In this document: positions 24,100 to 32,951 of the stretch, in pieces
How positions within the stretch are numbered: position 1 is the stretch's first letter
Layout of the letters: each line of letters opens with the position of its first letter
Source: Cyclobacteriaceae bacterium
GTDB lineage: Bacteria; Bacteroidota; Bacteroidia; Cytophagales; Cyclobacteriaceae
Length of the DNA: 34,433 nucleotides
NCBI GenBank assembly: GCA_016787605.1
Contig: JAEUUE010000017.1
Location: 1 to 34,433, forward strand
Direction: 5' to 3'
The notes under the pieces: generated by a model
The model's database searches: none
Told to the model about the DNA's origin: nothing
Seen by the model: the letters and a program-made list of their open reading frames with translations, nothing else
Position numbers and translations under genes: made by a program

Positions 24100-27000
24100 A
24101 TGATGCGTATAGGATTGTTCAGAGGTATATGCTTATTCGTGCTGTTGGGACTTTCCCAATCCGGGCTTTCCCAGCAGGTGACCGTATCGCCTATATTTCC
24201 CAAAGCCAACCAGCCGCTGACACTTACCGTGGATGTTACCGGGACGGCGTATGCCGACAAAACCGGGGATACCTACATCTGGACCTGGATACCCGGCACG
24301 ACGGTGATCAATGCGCCGACCAACGTTAACCCGGCCGCGGCGGCGCAGGCAGCAGCCAAATGGACACGGCTGAGTGCCAATGTGTACCAGATTTCGTTTA
24401 CGCCCACTACCTTCTTCAACCAGCCGCTCAGCGCCTTTTCGGGAAACCAAATGGGATTCCTGCTGAAGGCCGCAGATTGGTCAGGAGGACAGACGGCCGA
24501 TTTGTTCATCACGTTCTTCACCGGATTTGCCGTCCAGTTTGGCCAGCCTGCGTCAAGTTCCTTCTTTGTCAACAACGGTCAATCCATTCCCATCACGGCC
24601 TATGCCTCCGATCCCTCCACACTGGTACTGAAGATTGATGGCAATACGGTTCAGACTTCCGGAGCGGGACAGACCGTCCTGACGTATAATCACACCGTTA
24701 CCGAGACCTCCGGGAGCATCGATGTGGAGTTTATCGCCACGAAGGATGGAACCTCGACGACGGCAAACGCTTCCTTTACTTATGTGGTTCGGTCGGCGAC
24801 CGTGCAGGCACCCCGGCCAGCCGGCGTGGTGGATGGAATCAACTACCCGGGTGACAACACCAAAGCCATCCTGAGCTTGTGGGCACCAGGAAAGTCATCA
24901 GCGTACGTCCTGGGCGACTTCAATAACTGGGAGATATCTTCTGACTACCAGATGAAGCAGGCCGGAGAGCACTTTTGGCTGGAAATTACGGGTCTCACAC
25001 CAGGCACCGAATATGCGTTTCAATACCTGGTTGATGAGACGCTGCGGCTGGCTGACCCGTATGCCGATAAGGTGCTGGATCCGGATGATCAATACATCCC
25101 CTCCGGCACATATCCCGCCCTGAAACCATATCCTCAAAAGGCCAGGAGCGACAAGTGGTATTACAACCGGGTAGCCGTGCTGCAAACCGGCCAGACTCCG
25201 TATCCCTGGGTGGTCACCAATTTTGTAAAGCCTCCCCAGGAAAAGCTGGTGATCTACGAGCTGCTGGTCCGCGACTTCTTCGACAGCAACAACCGTAACT
25301 ACCAAAATCTGATCGATACGCTCTCTTACCTGAAGCGTTTGGGGGTGAATGCCATCGAGCTGATGCCGGTCATGGAGTTCAACGGAAATGACAGCTGGGG
25401 ATACAACCCCACCTTCCTTTTTGCTCCCGACAAAGCGTACGGCACCAAAAACAAGATGAAGGAATTCATCGACAAATGCCACCAGGAGGGCATCGCCGTT
25501 ATCCTCGATATGGTCATGAACCAACATGACCTGCCCAATCCCTATGTGATGATGGATTTCGATTTTACGGCCTTCAAGCCTACGGCCAACAACAAGTGGT
25601 TCAATGTCGATGCGAAGCACCCTTTCAATGTCTTTTTTGACATGAACCATGAGAGCGCCTATACCAAGAAGTACCTGGATACGGTGAACCATTATTGGCT
25701 TCATGAGTACAAGTTTGACGGGTTCCGGTTTGACCTGTCGAAGGGCTTTACCCAAACCAATAATCCCAATGATGTGGGCGCCTGGGGACAGAAGGACCCT
25801 TCGCGCATTGCCATTCTGAAGCGGATGGCGGACGTCATCTGGTCACACACGCCCGATGCGATCGTGATCCTGGAGCATTTCGCGGCCAACGATGAGGAAA
25901 AAGAACTGGCCGAATACGGGATGATGCTGTGGGGCAACTCGAACTATAACTACAACCGGAATACCATCGGCATTGCCGGCGACTCGAATTTCGACTGGGT
26001 TTACCATGGCACGCGGGGTTGGACCGTCCCGCACGTGGTGGGCTATATGGAAAGCCACGACGAAGAACGCGCCATGTACCGCAACCTGACGGAGGGCCTG
26101 AGTTTTGGAAACTACAACGTAAAGGACCCCGCGGTCGCGCTTGAGCGAATGAAAGCCATTTCGGCGCTTTTCTATCCCATACCGGGTCCCAAGATGCTCT
26201 GGCAGTTTGGAGAATTAGGCTATGACATTTCCATCAACCAGGGTGGGCGTGTCAGTGCCAAGCCGGTTAAATGGGAGTATTATTCTGATCCGAACCGGAG
26301 AAGGCTGTATGAGGTCACCCGCACGCTCATCGAATTGAAGAAGATGTATCCCATCTTCAACAGCGCCGACGTGACGTTTGCAGGAATGAACACGCTGCAA
26401 AAACAAATCATGCTGAAATCTGTCCCTTTCACCACCAGTCCTTCGGGCCCGGCCCAGATGAGCGCCGTGGTGGTGGGCAACTTTGACCTGTCACCGAAAG
26501 ACATTACAGTCAATTTCCCTCATACCGGGAACTGGTATCATTATTATTCCGGCGGTGACCTGCTGAATGTCACCAACGCAGCTACCTCCCTCACCCTTCA
26601 GCCCGGGGAAGCGAGAATCTATACCAACGTGCTCCTCCCAGCGCCGGACCCGGAACTCATTCAGTATGTGCGACCCATCGCCCCGCAACTGCAAACCCTC
26701 ACCGAACTGAATAGCGCCATCAACCTGTCCTGGATCGACAAGTCGGGAATTGAGACCGGGTTTGCCATCTACCGGAAAAAGGCAGGAGGGACATTCTCCA
26801 AGGTGGGAGACGTATTTCCCAATGCCCAGTTCTACATCAACTCCGGGGGACTGGAGCCGTTGACAATGTACGAGTACTATGTGGAAGCCATCTCGCCCTA
26901 TGGTGCTTCGGCTTCGAACACTTTGTCAATCACCACCAGTGACCAGATCACCGGGCTGGAGCAGGAATGGACGGAGGTGAGGGTTTACCCGAACCCCACC

Positions 27001-27198
27001 AAAGGCCACGTTTCGGTGGAACTTCCCGCGGCGTTGGCGACGGCCGAGCGCCGTGTCATCAATGCCTTGGGGCAGCCGGTTTCCTTCACCCTGCTTAATG
27101 AGTATACCATTGATCTCTCTTCTGTGCCTCCGGGTTTGTATATCGTAGTTCTTACTTCCGGGGGACGGAGCAGAGGTTTTAAGGTGATCAAGCAGTAG
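24100..27198 (+). CDS. T9SS-exported GH13 alpha-amylase family enzyme with CBM48
   Basis: This 1032-residue exported enzyme has, in order: a signal peptide ending near GLSQ, a SusE-like Ig domain (about 25-130), a second beta domain (about 150-240), a CBM48/E-set (about 250-345, YVLGDFNNW), the GH13 barrel (about 375-690), a C-terminal beta domain, a fibronectin III domain (about 865-950) and a type IX sorting domain (VYPNPTKGHVSV ... GLYIVVLTSGG). Catalytic residues are Asp545 in FRFDLSKG, Glu592 in VILEHF, and His653-Asp654 in MESHDEE; region I is DMVMNQ. It should cleave alpha-1,4-glucan at the surface, replacing SusG. The ATG at 24100 was preferred over an upstream TTG. It is the first of three GH13 genes. 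Confidence 0.93.
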   Translation: MMRIGLFRGICLFVLLGLSQSGLSQQVTVSPIFPKANQPLTLTVDVTGTAYADKTGDTYIWTWIPGTTVINAPTNVNPAAAAQAAAKWTRLSANVYQISFTPTTFFNQPLSAFSGNQMGFLLKAADWSGGQTADLFITFFTGFAVQFGQPASSSFFVNNGQSIPITAYASDPSTLVLKIDGNTVQTSGAGQTVLTYNHTVTETSGSIDVEFIATKDGTSTTANASFTYVVRSATVQAPRPAGVVDGINYPGDNTKAILSLWAPGKSSAYVLGDFNNWEISSDYQMKQAGEHFWLEITGLTPGTEYAFQYLVDETLRLADPYADKVLDPDDQYIPSGTYPALKPYPQKARSDKWYYNRVAVLQTGQTPYPWVVTNFVKPPQEKLVIYELLVRDFFDSNNRNYQNLIDTLSYLKRLGVNAIELMPVMEFNGNDSWGYNPTFLFAPDKAYGTKNKMKEFIDKCHQEGIAVILDMVMNQHDLPNPYVMMDFDFTAFKPTANNKWFNVDAKHPFNVFFDMNHESAYTKKYLDTVNHYWLHEYKFDGFRFDLSKGFTQTNNPNDVGAWGQKDPSRIAILKRMADVIWSHTPDAIVILEHFAANDEEKELAEYGMMLWGNSNYNYNRNTIGIAGDSNFDWVYHGTRGWTVPHVVGYMESHDEERAMYRNLTEGLSFGNYNVKDPAVALERMKAISALFYPIPGPKMLWQFGELGYDISINQGGRVSAKPVKWEYYSDPNRRRLYEVTRTLIELKKMYPIFNSADVTFAGMNTLQKQIMLKSVPFTTSPSGPAQMSAVVVGNFDLSPKDITVNFPHTGNWYHYYSGGDLLNVTNAATSLTLQPGEARIYTNVLLPAPDPELIQYVRPIAPQLQTLTELNSAINLSWIDKSGIETGFAIYRKKAGGTFSKVGDVFPNAQFYINSGGLEPLTMYEYYVEAISPYGASASNTLSITTSDQITGLEQEWTEVRVYPNPTKGHVSVELPAALATAERRVINALGQPVSFTLLNEYTIDLSSVPPGLYIVVLTSGGRSRGFKVIKQ

Positions 27199-27260
27199 TG
27201 TGGAATCATCGTTTTCCGGCAAAAGAAGAGCGTTAACCGGTGCAACAGATAAATGATCAG

Positions 27261-29132
27261 ATGATGATGAAAAGAACAGTAGTGATTCTCCTGGTATTGG
27301 CGTGTCTTACGCCGGGTGTCGCACAAAAAAAGACCGCGAAGCCCGCGCCGCCACTGTTTGAGCATGTGGAGCCACCGTTCTGGTGGACTTCGATGAAGAA
27401 CCGGACCGTGCAGGTCCTTCTCCACCACAGCAAAGTCAACATCGCCGATTATGCGGTATCGCTGAACTACCCCGGGGTCACACTATCCGAGGTGCGCAAG
27501 ACCGGTAACCCGCACTACCTGTTTCTTTACCTGACCCTCCAGCCGGAGGTGAAAGCCGGGATGATTCCCATGGAATTTACCGCAGGCAAGAAGAAGCACA
27601 CCTTTAGCTACGAGTTGAAGGAGAAGCTGGTCCGCAGTCCGCTGGCCCCGCCTGATGCCTCCGATGTGGTTTACCTCCTGATGCCTGACCGCTTTGCCAA
27701 CGGGGATGTGAAAAACGATACAGTTCCGGGAATGTTCGAAGGGGCCCATCGCGACAAGCCCAACGGCCGCCATGGGGGTGACCTGAAAGGAATCAGCGAT
27801 CATCTCCCGTACTTCAACGAACTGGGTATCACCACGCTGTGGCTGAACCCGGTACTGGAAAACAATCAGCCCCGATGGAGCTATCACGGGTATGCCATCA
27901 CGGATCTGTATAAAGTCGATGCTCGCTTTGGAACCAATGAGGAATACCGTCTCCTGATTGAAAAGGGGCATGGGATGGGAATCAAGATGATCCAGGATAT
28001 GGTGATGAACCACCTGGGCAATGAAAGCTACCTGGTCAAGGATCTGCCCGATAAGGATTGGATCCACAACTTCCCTGAATTTACCCGGTCGAACTTCCGC
28101 GGCAGCGCCATGTCGGACCCGTATGCCTCCGCTGAAGATGTAAACCGGATGAACGGCGGCTGGTTCGACAACCATATGCCGGATCTCAACCAGAAGAACC
28201 CCATGCTGGCCACCTACCTCATCCAGAATTCACTCTGGTGGATTGGCTATGCCGGGCTGGATGGCATCCGGATGGACACTTATCCTTACCCGGACAAGGA
28301 GTTTATGTCGGTATGGGCAAGAACGGTCCTGGAAGAGTTCCCCGGATTTTACCTGGTGGGAGAGGTCTGGATCAACGCGGTCCCCACTTCAGCCTACTGG
28401 CAAAAAGGAATGGTCAACCGCGATGGGTACCAGAGTTTCCTTCCGTCGATCACCGACTTCCCGTTGCATGGCGCCATTCCTTCCGCGTTGAATGAGAAGG
28501 AAGGATACGATACTGGCCTCGCTCGCCTGTATTTCTTACTCTCACAGGATTTTATCTACCCGGACGCCAACCAGCTCCTGACCTTCCTCGATAACCACGA
28601 TCTGACCCGGTTCTTCAACACCGTGGGAAAAGATCCGGCACGCTTCAGGCTCGGGCTGACCTTCCTGCTCACCACCCGGGGCATTCCGCAGCTTTACTAC
28701 GCCACGGAGTTGATGATGGATGGTGATGCCAGCTCGCACCCCGACATCCGCAGGGACTTCCCGGGGGGCTGGAAGGAAGATAAATCCAGCGCGTTTACCG
28801 GCGTCGGTCTGACCACGGAACAGCAGGAAACACTGGCCTTAACCAAGAAGCTTCTGAACTGGCGCAAGAATAACCCGACGTTTAAGGGTGGCCGGTTGAT
28901 CCACTTTGTTCCGGAAAATAACGTGTACGTTTATTTCAGGATCAAAGGCAATGACCGGGTGATGGTTGTGTTGAATGGAAGTGAGAAGGAAGTTACGCTG
29001 TCGACCGCTCGATTTACCGAGTGTTGGAAAGGCGCATCCAGGGCGACGGACATCATCAGTGGGAAGACCTTGGATAATCTTTCGTCCCTTCAGCTCGGCC
29101 CTCGCTCAGCCCTGGTGCTTGAATTGAAATAA
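27261..29132 (+). CDS. Periplasmic GH13 cyclomaltodextrinase/neopullulanase-like enzyme
   Basis: This 623-residue exported enzyme has a signal peptide (MKRTVVILLVLACLTPGVAQ), a cyclomaltodextrinase-type N-terminal beta domain (about 28-125, starting FEHVEPPFWWTSMKN), the GH13 barrel (about 130-520) and a C-terminal beta domain. Region I is DMVMNH, the nucleophile is Asp339 in GIRMDTY, the acid/base is Glu368 in VGEVW, and region IV is NHD with His446-Asp447. It resembles SusA-type enzymes that split cyclic and linear maltodextrins in the periplasm. The start is one of three consecutive ATGs (27261, 27264, 27267); the GTG upstream was rejected. It follows the T9SS amylase by 62 bases and has no sorting domain, so it should stay inside the outer membrane. 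Confidence 0.92.
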   Translation: MMMKRTVVILLVLACLTPGVAQKKTAKPAPPLFEHVEPPFWWTSMKNRTVQVLLHHSKVNIADYAVSLNYPGVTLSEVRKTGNPHYLFLYLTLQPEVKAGMIPMEFTAGKKKHTFSYELKEKLVRSPLAPPDASDVVYLLMPDRFANGDVKNDTVPGMFEGAHRDKPNGRHGGDLKGISDHLPYFNELGITTLWLNPVLENNQPRWSYHGYAITDLYKVDARFGTNEEYRLLIEKGHGMGIKMIQDMVMNHLGNESYLVKDLPDKDWIHNFPEFTRSNFRGSAMSDPYASAEDVNRMNGGWFDNHMPDLNQKNPMLATYLIQNSLWWIGYAGLDGIRMDTYPYPDKEFMSVWARTVLEEFPGFYLVGEVWINAVPTSAYWQKGMVNRDGYQSFLPSITDFPLHGAIPSALNEKEGYDTGLARLYFLLSQDFIYPDANQLLTFLDNHDLTRFFNTVGKDPARFRLGLTFLLTTRGIPQLYYATELMMDGDASSHPDIRRDFPGGWKEDKSSAFTGVGLTTEQQETLALTKKLLNWRKNNPTFKGGRLIHFVPENNVYVYFRIKGNDRVMVVLNGSEKEVTLSTARFTECWKGASRATDIISGKTLDNLSSLQLGPRSALVLELK

Positions 29133-29151
29133 AGAATTTAACCAACGGCCA

Positions 29152-29187
29152 CCGCACACGGTTGGACTGGACATTAGTCGTGTGCGG
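29152..29187 (+). other. Nine base inverted repeat before the third GH13 gene
   Basis: CCGCACACG (29152-29160) and CGTGTGCGG (29179-29187) are perfect reverse complements with an 18 base loop. The hairpin sits 31 bases before the ATG at 29218 and 20 bases after the previous stop codon. No T-tract follows, so a plain terminator is unlikely; an mRNA processing or leader structure, or an operator, are other options. Confidence 0.5.
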
Positions 29188-29217
29188 GCTAAGGTGTCTT
29201 CAAATTCCGCTCTGCGT

Positions 29218-31044
29218 ATGAGAAATACCCTTGTTCTTCTGCTTTCCCTTCTCGGTGCTGCCTCCTTTGGTCAGCCTAATCCGCCAGCCTGGGCCAAAGA
29301 GGCGGTCTGGTACCAGATCTTTGTGGAGCGTTTCCATAATGGAGATCCCAAAAATGATCCGACGGCTGCGGATGTCTCTATCGGGCCTTTGGGGCAACGA
29401 GCCCCCGAGGGATGGTCAGTGACCCCCTGGGCGAAGAGCTGGTATGAGCAAGAGCCCTGGGCCGTCAAGGCCGGATTGAAATTCAACGACGGCATCCAGT
29501 TTCGCCGGTATGGTGGGGACTTGCAGGGTGTGATCGACAAGCTGGACTACCTCCAGGAACTTGGTGTGAACGCACTGTTTCTCAACCCGATCAACCACGC
29601 GCCTTCGCTGCACAAGTACGATGCTTCGAGCTACCACCATATCGACGCGAATTTTGGTCCTGATCCCAAAGGGGACCTGGCCATCATGGCCAGGGAAAAC
29701 CCGGATGATCCCTCCACCTGGAAATGGACGTCGGCGGACAAGCTTTTTCTCAAGCTGGTAGAAGAGGTTCATAAGCGCGGAATGCGAATCATCATTGACT
29801 ACTCCTGGAATCATACCGGTACCCGGTTCTGGGCGTGGCAGGATATCCTGGAGAAAGGGGAGAAGTCGGCTTACAAAGATTGGTACGCCATCAAATCCTT
29901 TGATAACCCGGCGACCCCTGGCAATGAGTTTGTGTATGCCGGCTGGGCCAACGTGCCTTCGCTCCCGGAAATCCGCAAAGTGGATGTGATGGGCAATCGG
30001 GTTTCCGGCGTTCCTTATGAGGGTAACCTTCATCCTGCGGCCAAGGCCCATATGTTTGCCGTAACACGACGGTGGCTGGCACCCAATGGGGACCCCCGGC
30101 AAGGCATTGACGGATTCCGGCTGGATGTGGCCGACCAGGTCGGGCTTGGCTTCTGGCGGGAATTCCGGAAGGAAGTACGCTCGATTCAGCCCAATGCCTA
30201 CCTGGTGGGCGAAATCTGGTGGCGGCAATGGCCCGACCACCTGATGGACCCGCTGCCGTATGTGAAGGGTGATGTTTTCGATGCCGTCATGTTTTACCAG
30301 GTATATCGTCCTTCGCGCTATTTCTTTGCGAAAAATAATACCCCTATCGACGCGAAGGCCCTGAAAGACAGCCTGACCTATCACCTCAACCGTCTCCCGG
30401 AGGCCGTTCGTCATGCGATGATGAATACGTCCTCTTCCCACGATGCTCCGCGCCTGCTAACCGACTTTGCCAATCCTAACAAGTATAAATTCAAAGCAAC
30501 CCCCAACGATGACCCTCAGTACTTTACCGGACGCCCGGATGAGGATGCCTACAAGCGGTTGAGGTTATACCTCGTAAGCCTGTTTACCGGCGTGGGAGCG
30601 CCTCATATCTGGTACGGTGAGGAGGTGGGCATGTGGGGAGCCGATGACCCGCATTGCCGGAAGCCCATGTGGTGGCCGGGGATGAAATTTGATGGGGAAC
30701 AGCGAAACAATTTCCAGCCCGGTACTTCGCCCATGGACCCTGTCGGCTCAAACCACCAGCAACTGGAGTGGTACAAGAAACTCATTCAAATCCGCCGCAA
30801 CCATCCGGCCCTTCATGACGGTTCGCTGGAATTCCTGAAGGCGGAAGGACGAATCCTGTCGTACAGCCGCACAAATAACAAAGAGGAGATTGTCGTGGTC
30901 ATGAATGCTTCAGACGTCCGTGAGAAAGTGACATTGCCGCGTCAAGGCAGGTATGTGGACCTGCTCACCAACCGAACCATAGATATTGGCGCCCTCTATT
31001 TGAATCCTCAATCGGCAATGGTGCTTAAGAAGTTGGGGCACTAG
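29218..31044 (+). CDS. Exported GH13 alpha-amylase family enzyme
   Basis: This 608-residue exported enzyme starts MRNTLVLLLSLLGAASFGQ (signal peptide). The barrel begins at once with AVWYQIFVERFHNGDP, with no N-terminal beta domain, unlike its neighbour. Region I is DYSWNH, the nucleophile is Asp303 in FRLDVAD, the acid/base is Glu332 in VGEIW, and region IV is SHDAPR with His408-Asp409. A C-terminal beta domain follows. It most likely cleaves maltodextrins in the periplasm, perhaps with different linkage or length preference to the two other GH13 enzymes. The ATG at 29218 is preferred over a GTG 12 codons upstream. A hairpin precedes it, and a heptamer array starts right after its stop. Confidence 0.92.
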   Translation: MRNTLVLLLSLLGAASFGQPNPPAWAKEAVWYQIFVERFHNGDPKNDPTAADVSIGPLGQRAPEGWSVTPWAKSWYEQEPWAVKAGLKFNDGIQFRRYGGDLQGVIDKLDYLQELGVNALFLNPINHAPSLHKYDASSYHHIDANFGPDPKGDLAIMARENPDDPSTWKWTSADKLFLKLVEEVHKRGMRIIIDYSWNHTGTRFWAWQDILEKGEKSAYKDWYAIKSFDNPATPGNEFVYAGWANVPSLPEIRKVDVMGNRVSGVPYEGNLHPAAKAHMFAVTRRWLAPNGDPRQGIDGFRLDVADQVGLGFWREFRKEVRSIQPNAYLVGEIWWRQWPDHLMDPLPYVKGDVFDAVMFYQVYRPSRYFFAKNNTPIDAKALKDSLTYHLNRLPEAVRHAMMNTSSSHDAPRLLTDFANPNKYKFKATPNDDPQYFTGRPDEDAYKRLRLYLVSLFTGVGAPHIWYGEEVGMWGADDPHCRKPMWWPGMKFDGEQRNNFQPGTSPMDPVGSNHQQLEWYKKLIQIRRNHPALHDGSLEFLKAEGRILSYSRTNNKEEIVVVMNASDVREKVTLPRQGRYVDLLTNRTIDIGALYLNPQSAMVLKKLGH

Positions 31045-31049
31045 TTCTG

Positions 31050-31130
31050 GAATCCAGAATCTAGAATTGGAACCCCAGGAGTTGGGAAGGGAGTTTAGAA
31101 TTTGGTGATTGGATTAGGCATTGGGTTATT
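31050..31130. repeat. Degenerate heptamer array upstream of the amidohydrolase gene
   Basis: The stretch reads in seven base steps: GAATCCA, GAATCTA, GAATTGG, AACCCCA, GGAGTTG, GGAAGGG, AGTTTAG, AATTTGG, TGATTGG, ATTAGGC, ATTGGGT. The units share G/A-rich starts and T/G-rich ends. It begins a few bases after the third GH13 stop. A second array of other sequence but the same period flanks the amidohydrolase on the other side. Confidence 0.55.
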
Positions 31131-31164
31131 CTTGCTTAACTTACCTGTGCCTAACTCCAAGCCT

Positions 31165-32829
31165 ATGCACACGTTTCATTCTCGGCGCCGATTCCTGGGT
31201 ACCCTGGGAGGAATGGCTGCGCTGCCTCTTCTTTCCTTTGGACAGACCGAGCCAGAACTGATTCTTCACAACGGAGATTTCTTCACGGTTGACTCTGCCA
31301 ATCCCCGCGCACAGGCCGTGGCCATCGCCGACGGACGCTTCATGGCCGTGGGCAGCGACGCAGAGATCCTGCGGCTGGCGACCGGGCGAACGCGGAAAGT
31401 CGACCTCGGCAAGAAGACGGTCCTGCCGGGCTTTATCGACGCCCATTCCCATCCAGGCTACTCCGGCGTGCGCCACCTGAAGGAAGTGGATTGCGACCTT
31501 CGGTCCATCGACCAGATCAAGCAGGCCATTCGCCAGCGGGCCTCCGTGACGCCGGCCGGCAGTTGGGTCCTGGGTTTCAAATACGACGATACCAAAACCA
31601 GCGACGGGCGACCGTTGCACGTAAAAGATCTTGATGAGGCTTCACCCAACCACCCGGTGTTCATTAACCACCGCGGCGGACATACCAGCTATGTTAATTC
31701 GCTGGCCTTAAAGGCAGCGGGTATCACCGAGAGTACGCCTGATCCGCAGGGAGGAAGCTTCGCCCGCGACAGCTCCGGCAAGCTTACCGGCTGTGTCAAG
31801 GAGAGTGCCAACGAACCCTTCGAACACGTAATCCCCAATACCGTAAGCCGTGCCGAATACCAGGAAGGAATCAAGATCATCTGCAAGATGATGGCAAAGA
31901 CCGGCGTAACCTCGGTACACGATGCCTACGGAAGCCCCGCCGATCTGCAGGCCTACCAGGATGCCCGTGATGCCGGCGACTTGCTGCTCCGCGTCTATTG
32001 CCTGATGGGCTGGATGCACCTCGACAAGATGATCGCCTCCGGTGTGCGGACCGGCATGGGCGATGAGTGGGTGCGTGTGGGCGCTGTGAAGATGACCTGC
32101 GACGGCTCGATCTCGGAGCGAACCGCACGTCTGTCAAGCCCCTACATCGGTCGACCGAATGACTATGGCATCCTCGTCAATACAGAGGAGCAACTCTATG
32201 TCCACGCGAAGAAGGCCCACGAGGCCGACTGGCAAATCGGCATCCATGCCAACGGCGATGTTGGCATAGACATCGTGCTGAAGCTTTACGAGCGGTTGCA
32301 GACGGAGAAACGCAGAAAGGATCCTCGTTTTCGGATCGAGCATTGCACGGTCATCAATGATGACCTGGTACGGCGGATGAAAGCCCAGGGCGTCATCCCA
32401 ACACCTTTCTCCACCTATGTGTACTACCACGGCGAAAAGATGACGGAATATGGCGCCGATCGCCTGAAGAACATGTTTGCGTTGAGAAGCTTCCTGGATG
32501 CTGGCATCAGGCCCACGCAGGCCTCGGACTATCCTCCCGGCCCGTTCGAGCCCATGATGGCGCTGCAGTCGAGCGTGACCCGCCGCGACATTAAGGGTAC
32601 GCCCTGGGGCCTGGAACAGCGCGTTACCGTGGAAGAGGCCATCCGCATCGGAACCCTGTACGGGGCCTATGCGTCGTACGAAGAGAAAAGAAAGGGCTCC
32701 ATAGAAGCTGGCAAGTATGCCGACCTGGTGGTGCTGGGACGCGATCCGTTCAAGGAAGACCCCTCCACGCTGGTGACCATCCCCATTGAGCGCACCATGA
32801 CCGGGGGAAGATGGGTCTGGGAGAGCTAG
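31165..32829 (+). CDS. Tat-exported YtcJ-like amidohydrolase
   Basis: This 554-residue protein begins with a twin-arginine signal (SRRRFLGTLGG, residues 6-16). The amidohydrolase fold starts with LILHNGDFFTVDSANP and VLPGFIDAHSH, giving the metal pair His94/His96. Further ligands expected of the family are His361 (GIHANGD), His393 (IEHCTV) and Asp455 (ASDYPPG), and the family stretch VKMTCDGSISERTA is present. It should hydrolyse an amide or cyclic C-N bond in the periplasm; the substrate is unknown. The C-terminus shows the usual SIEAGKYADLVVLGRDPF. The ATG at 31165 keeps the Tat signal near the N-terminus; a TTG 21 codons upstream lies inside the repeat. The gene looks richer in G+C than its neighbours by eye and is flanked by heptamer arrays. 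Confidence 0.92.
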   Translation: MHTFHSRRRFLGTLGGMAALPLLSFGQTEPELILHNGDFFTVDSANPRAQAVAIADGRFMAVGSDAEILRLATGRTRKVDLGKKTVLPGFIDAHSHPGYSGVRHLKEVDCDLRSIDQIKQAIRQRASVTPAGSWVLGFKYDDTKTSDGRPLHVKDLDEASPNHPVFINHRGGHTSYVNSLALKAAGITESTPDPQGGSFARDSSGKLTGCVKESANEPFEHVIPNTVSRAEYQEGIKIICKMMAKTGVTSVHDAYGSPADLQAYQDARDAGDLLLRVYCLMGWMHLDKMIASGVRTGMGDEWVRVGAVKMTCDGSISERTARLSSPYIGRPNDYGILVNTEEQLYVHAKKAHEADWQIGIHANGDVGIDIVLKLYERLQTEKRRKDPRFRIEHCTVINDDLVRRMKAQGVIPTPFSTYVYYHGEKMTEYGADRLKNMFALRSFLDAGIRPTQASDYPPGPFEPMMALQSSVTRRDIKGTPWGLEQRVTVEEAIRIGTLYGAYASYEEKRKGSIEAGKYADLVVLGRDPFKEDPSTLVTIPIERTMTGGRWVWES

Positions 32830-32951
32830 TAACTCGGTACTCGGTGCTCGTTACTCGTTACTCGTTACTTGGTCTCTCAATTACCCAGTGCCTAGCACCA
32901 CAACCTGGTGCCCAGCGCCTAGCGCCTAGTGCCTAGAGTGCCGAGCGCCTA
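32830..32951. repeat. Degenerate heptamer array between the amidohydrolase and NtrC-like genes
   Basis: Seven base units follow each other over the whole gap: TAACTCG, GTACTCG, GTGCTCG, TTACTCG, TTACTCG, TTACTTG, GTCTCTC, then AATTACC, CAGTGCC, TAGCACC, ACAACCT, GGTGCCC, AGCGCCT, AGCGCCT, AGTGCCT. The array begins at the base after the amidohydrolase stop and runs into the stop codon of the convergent regulator gene. The first half is TACTCG-like and the second GCGCCTA-like. Confidence 0.75.
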
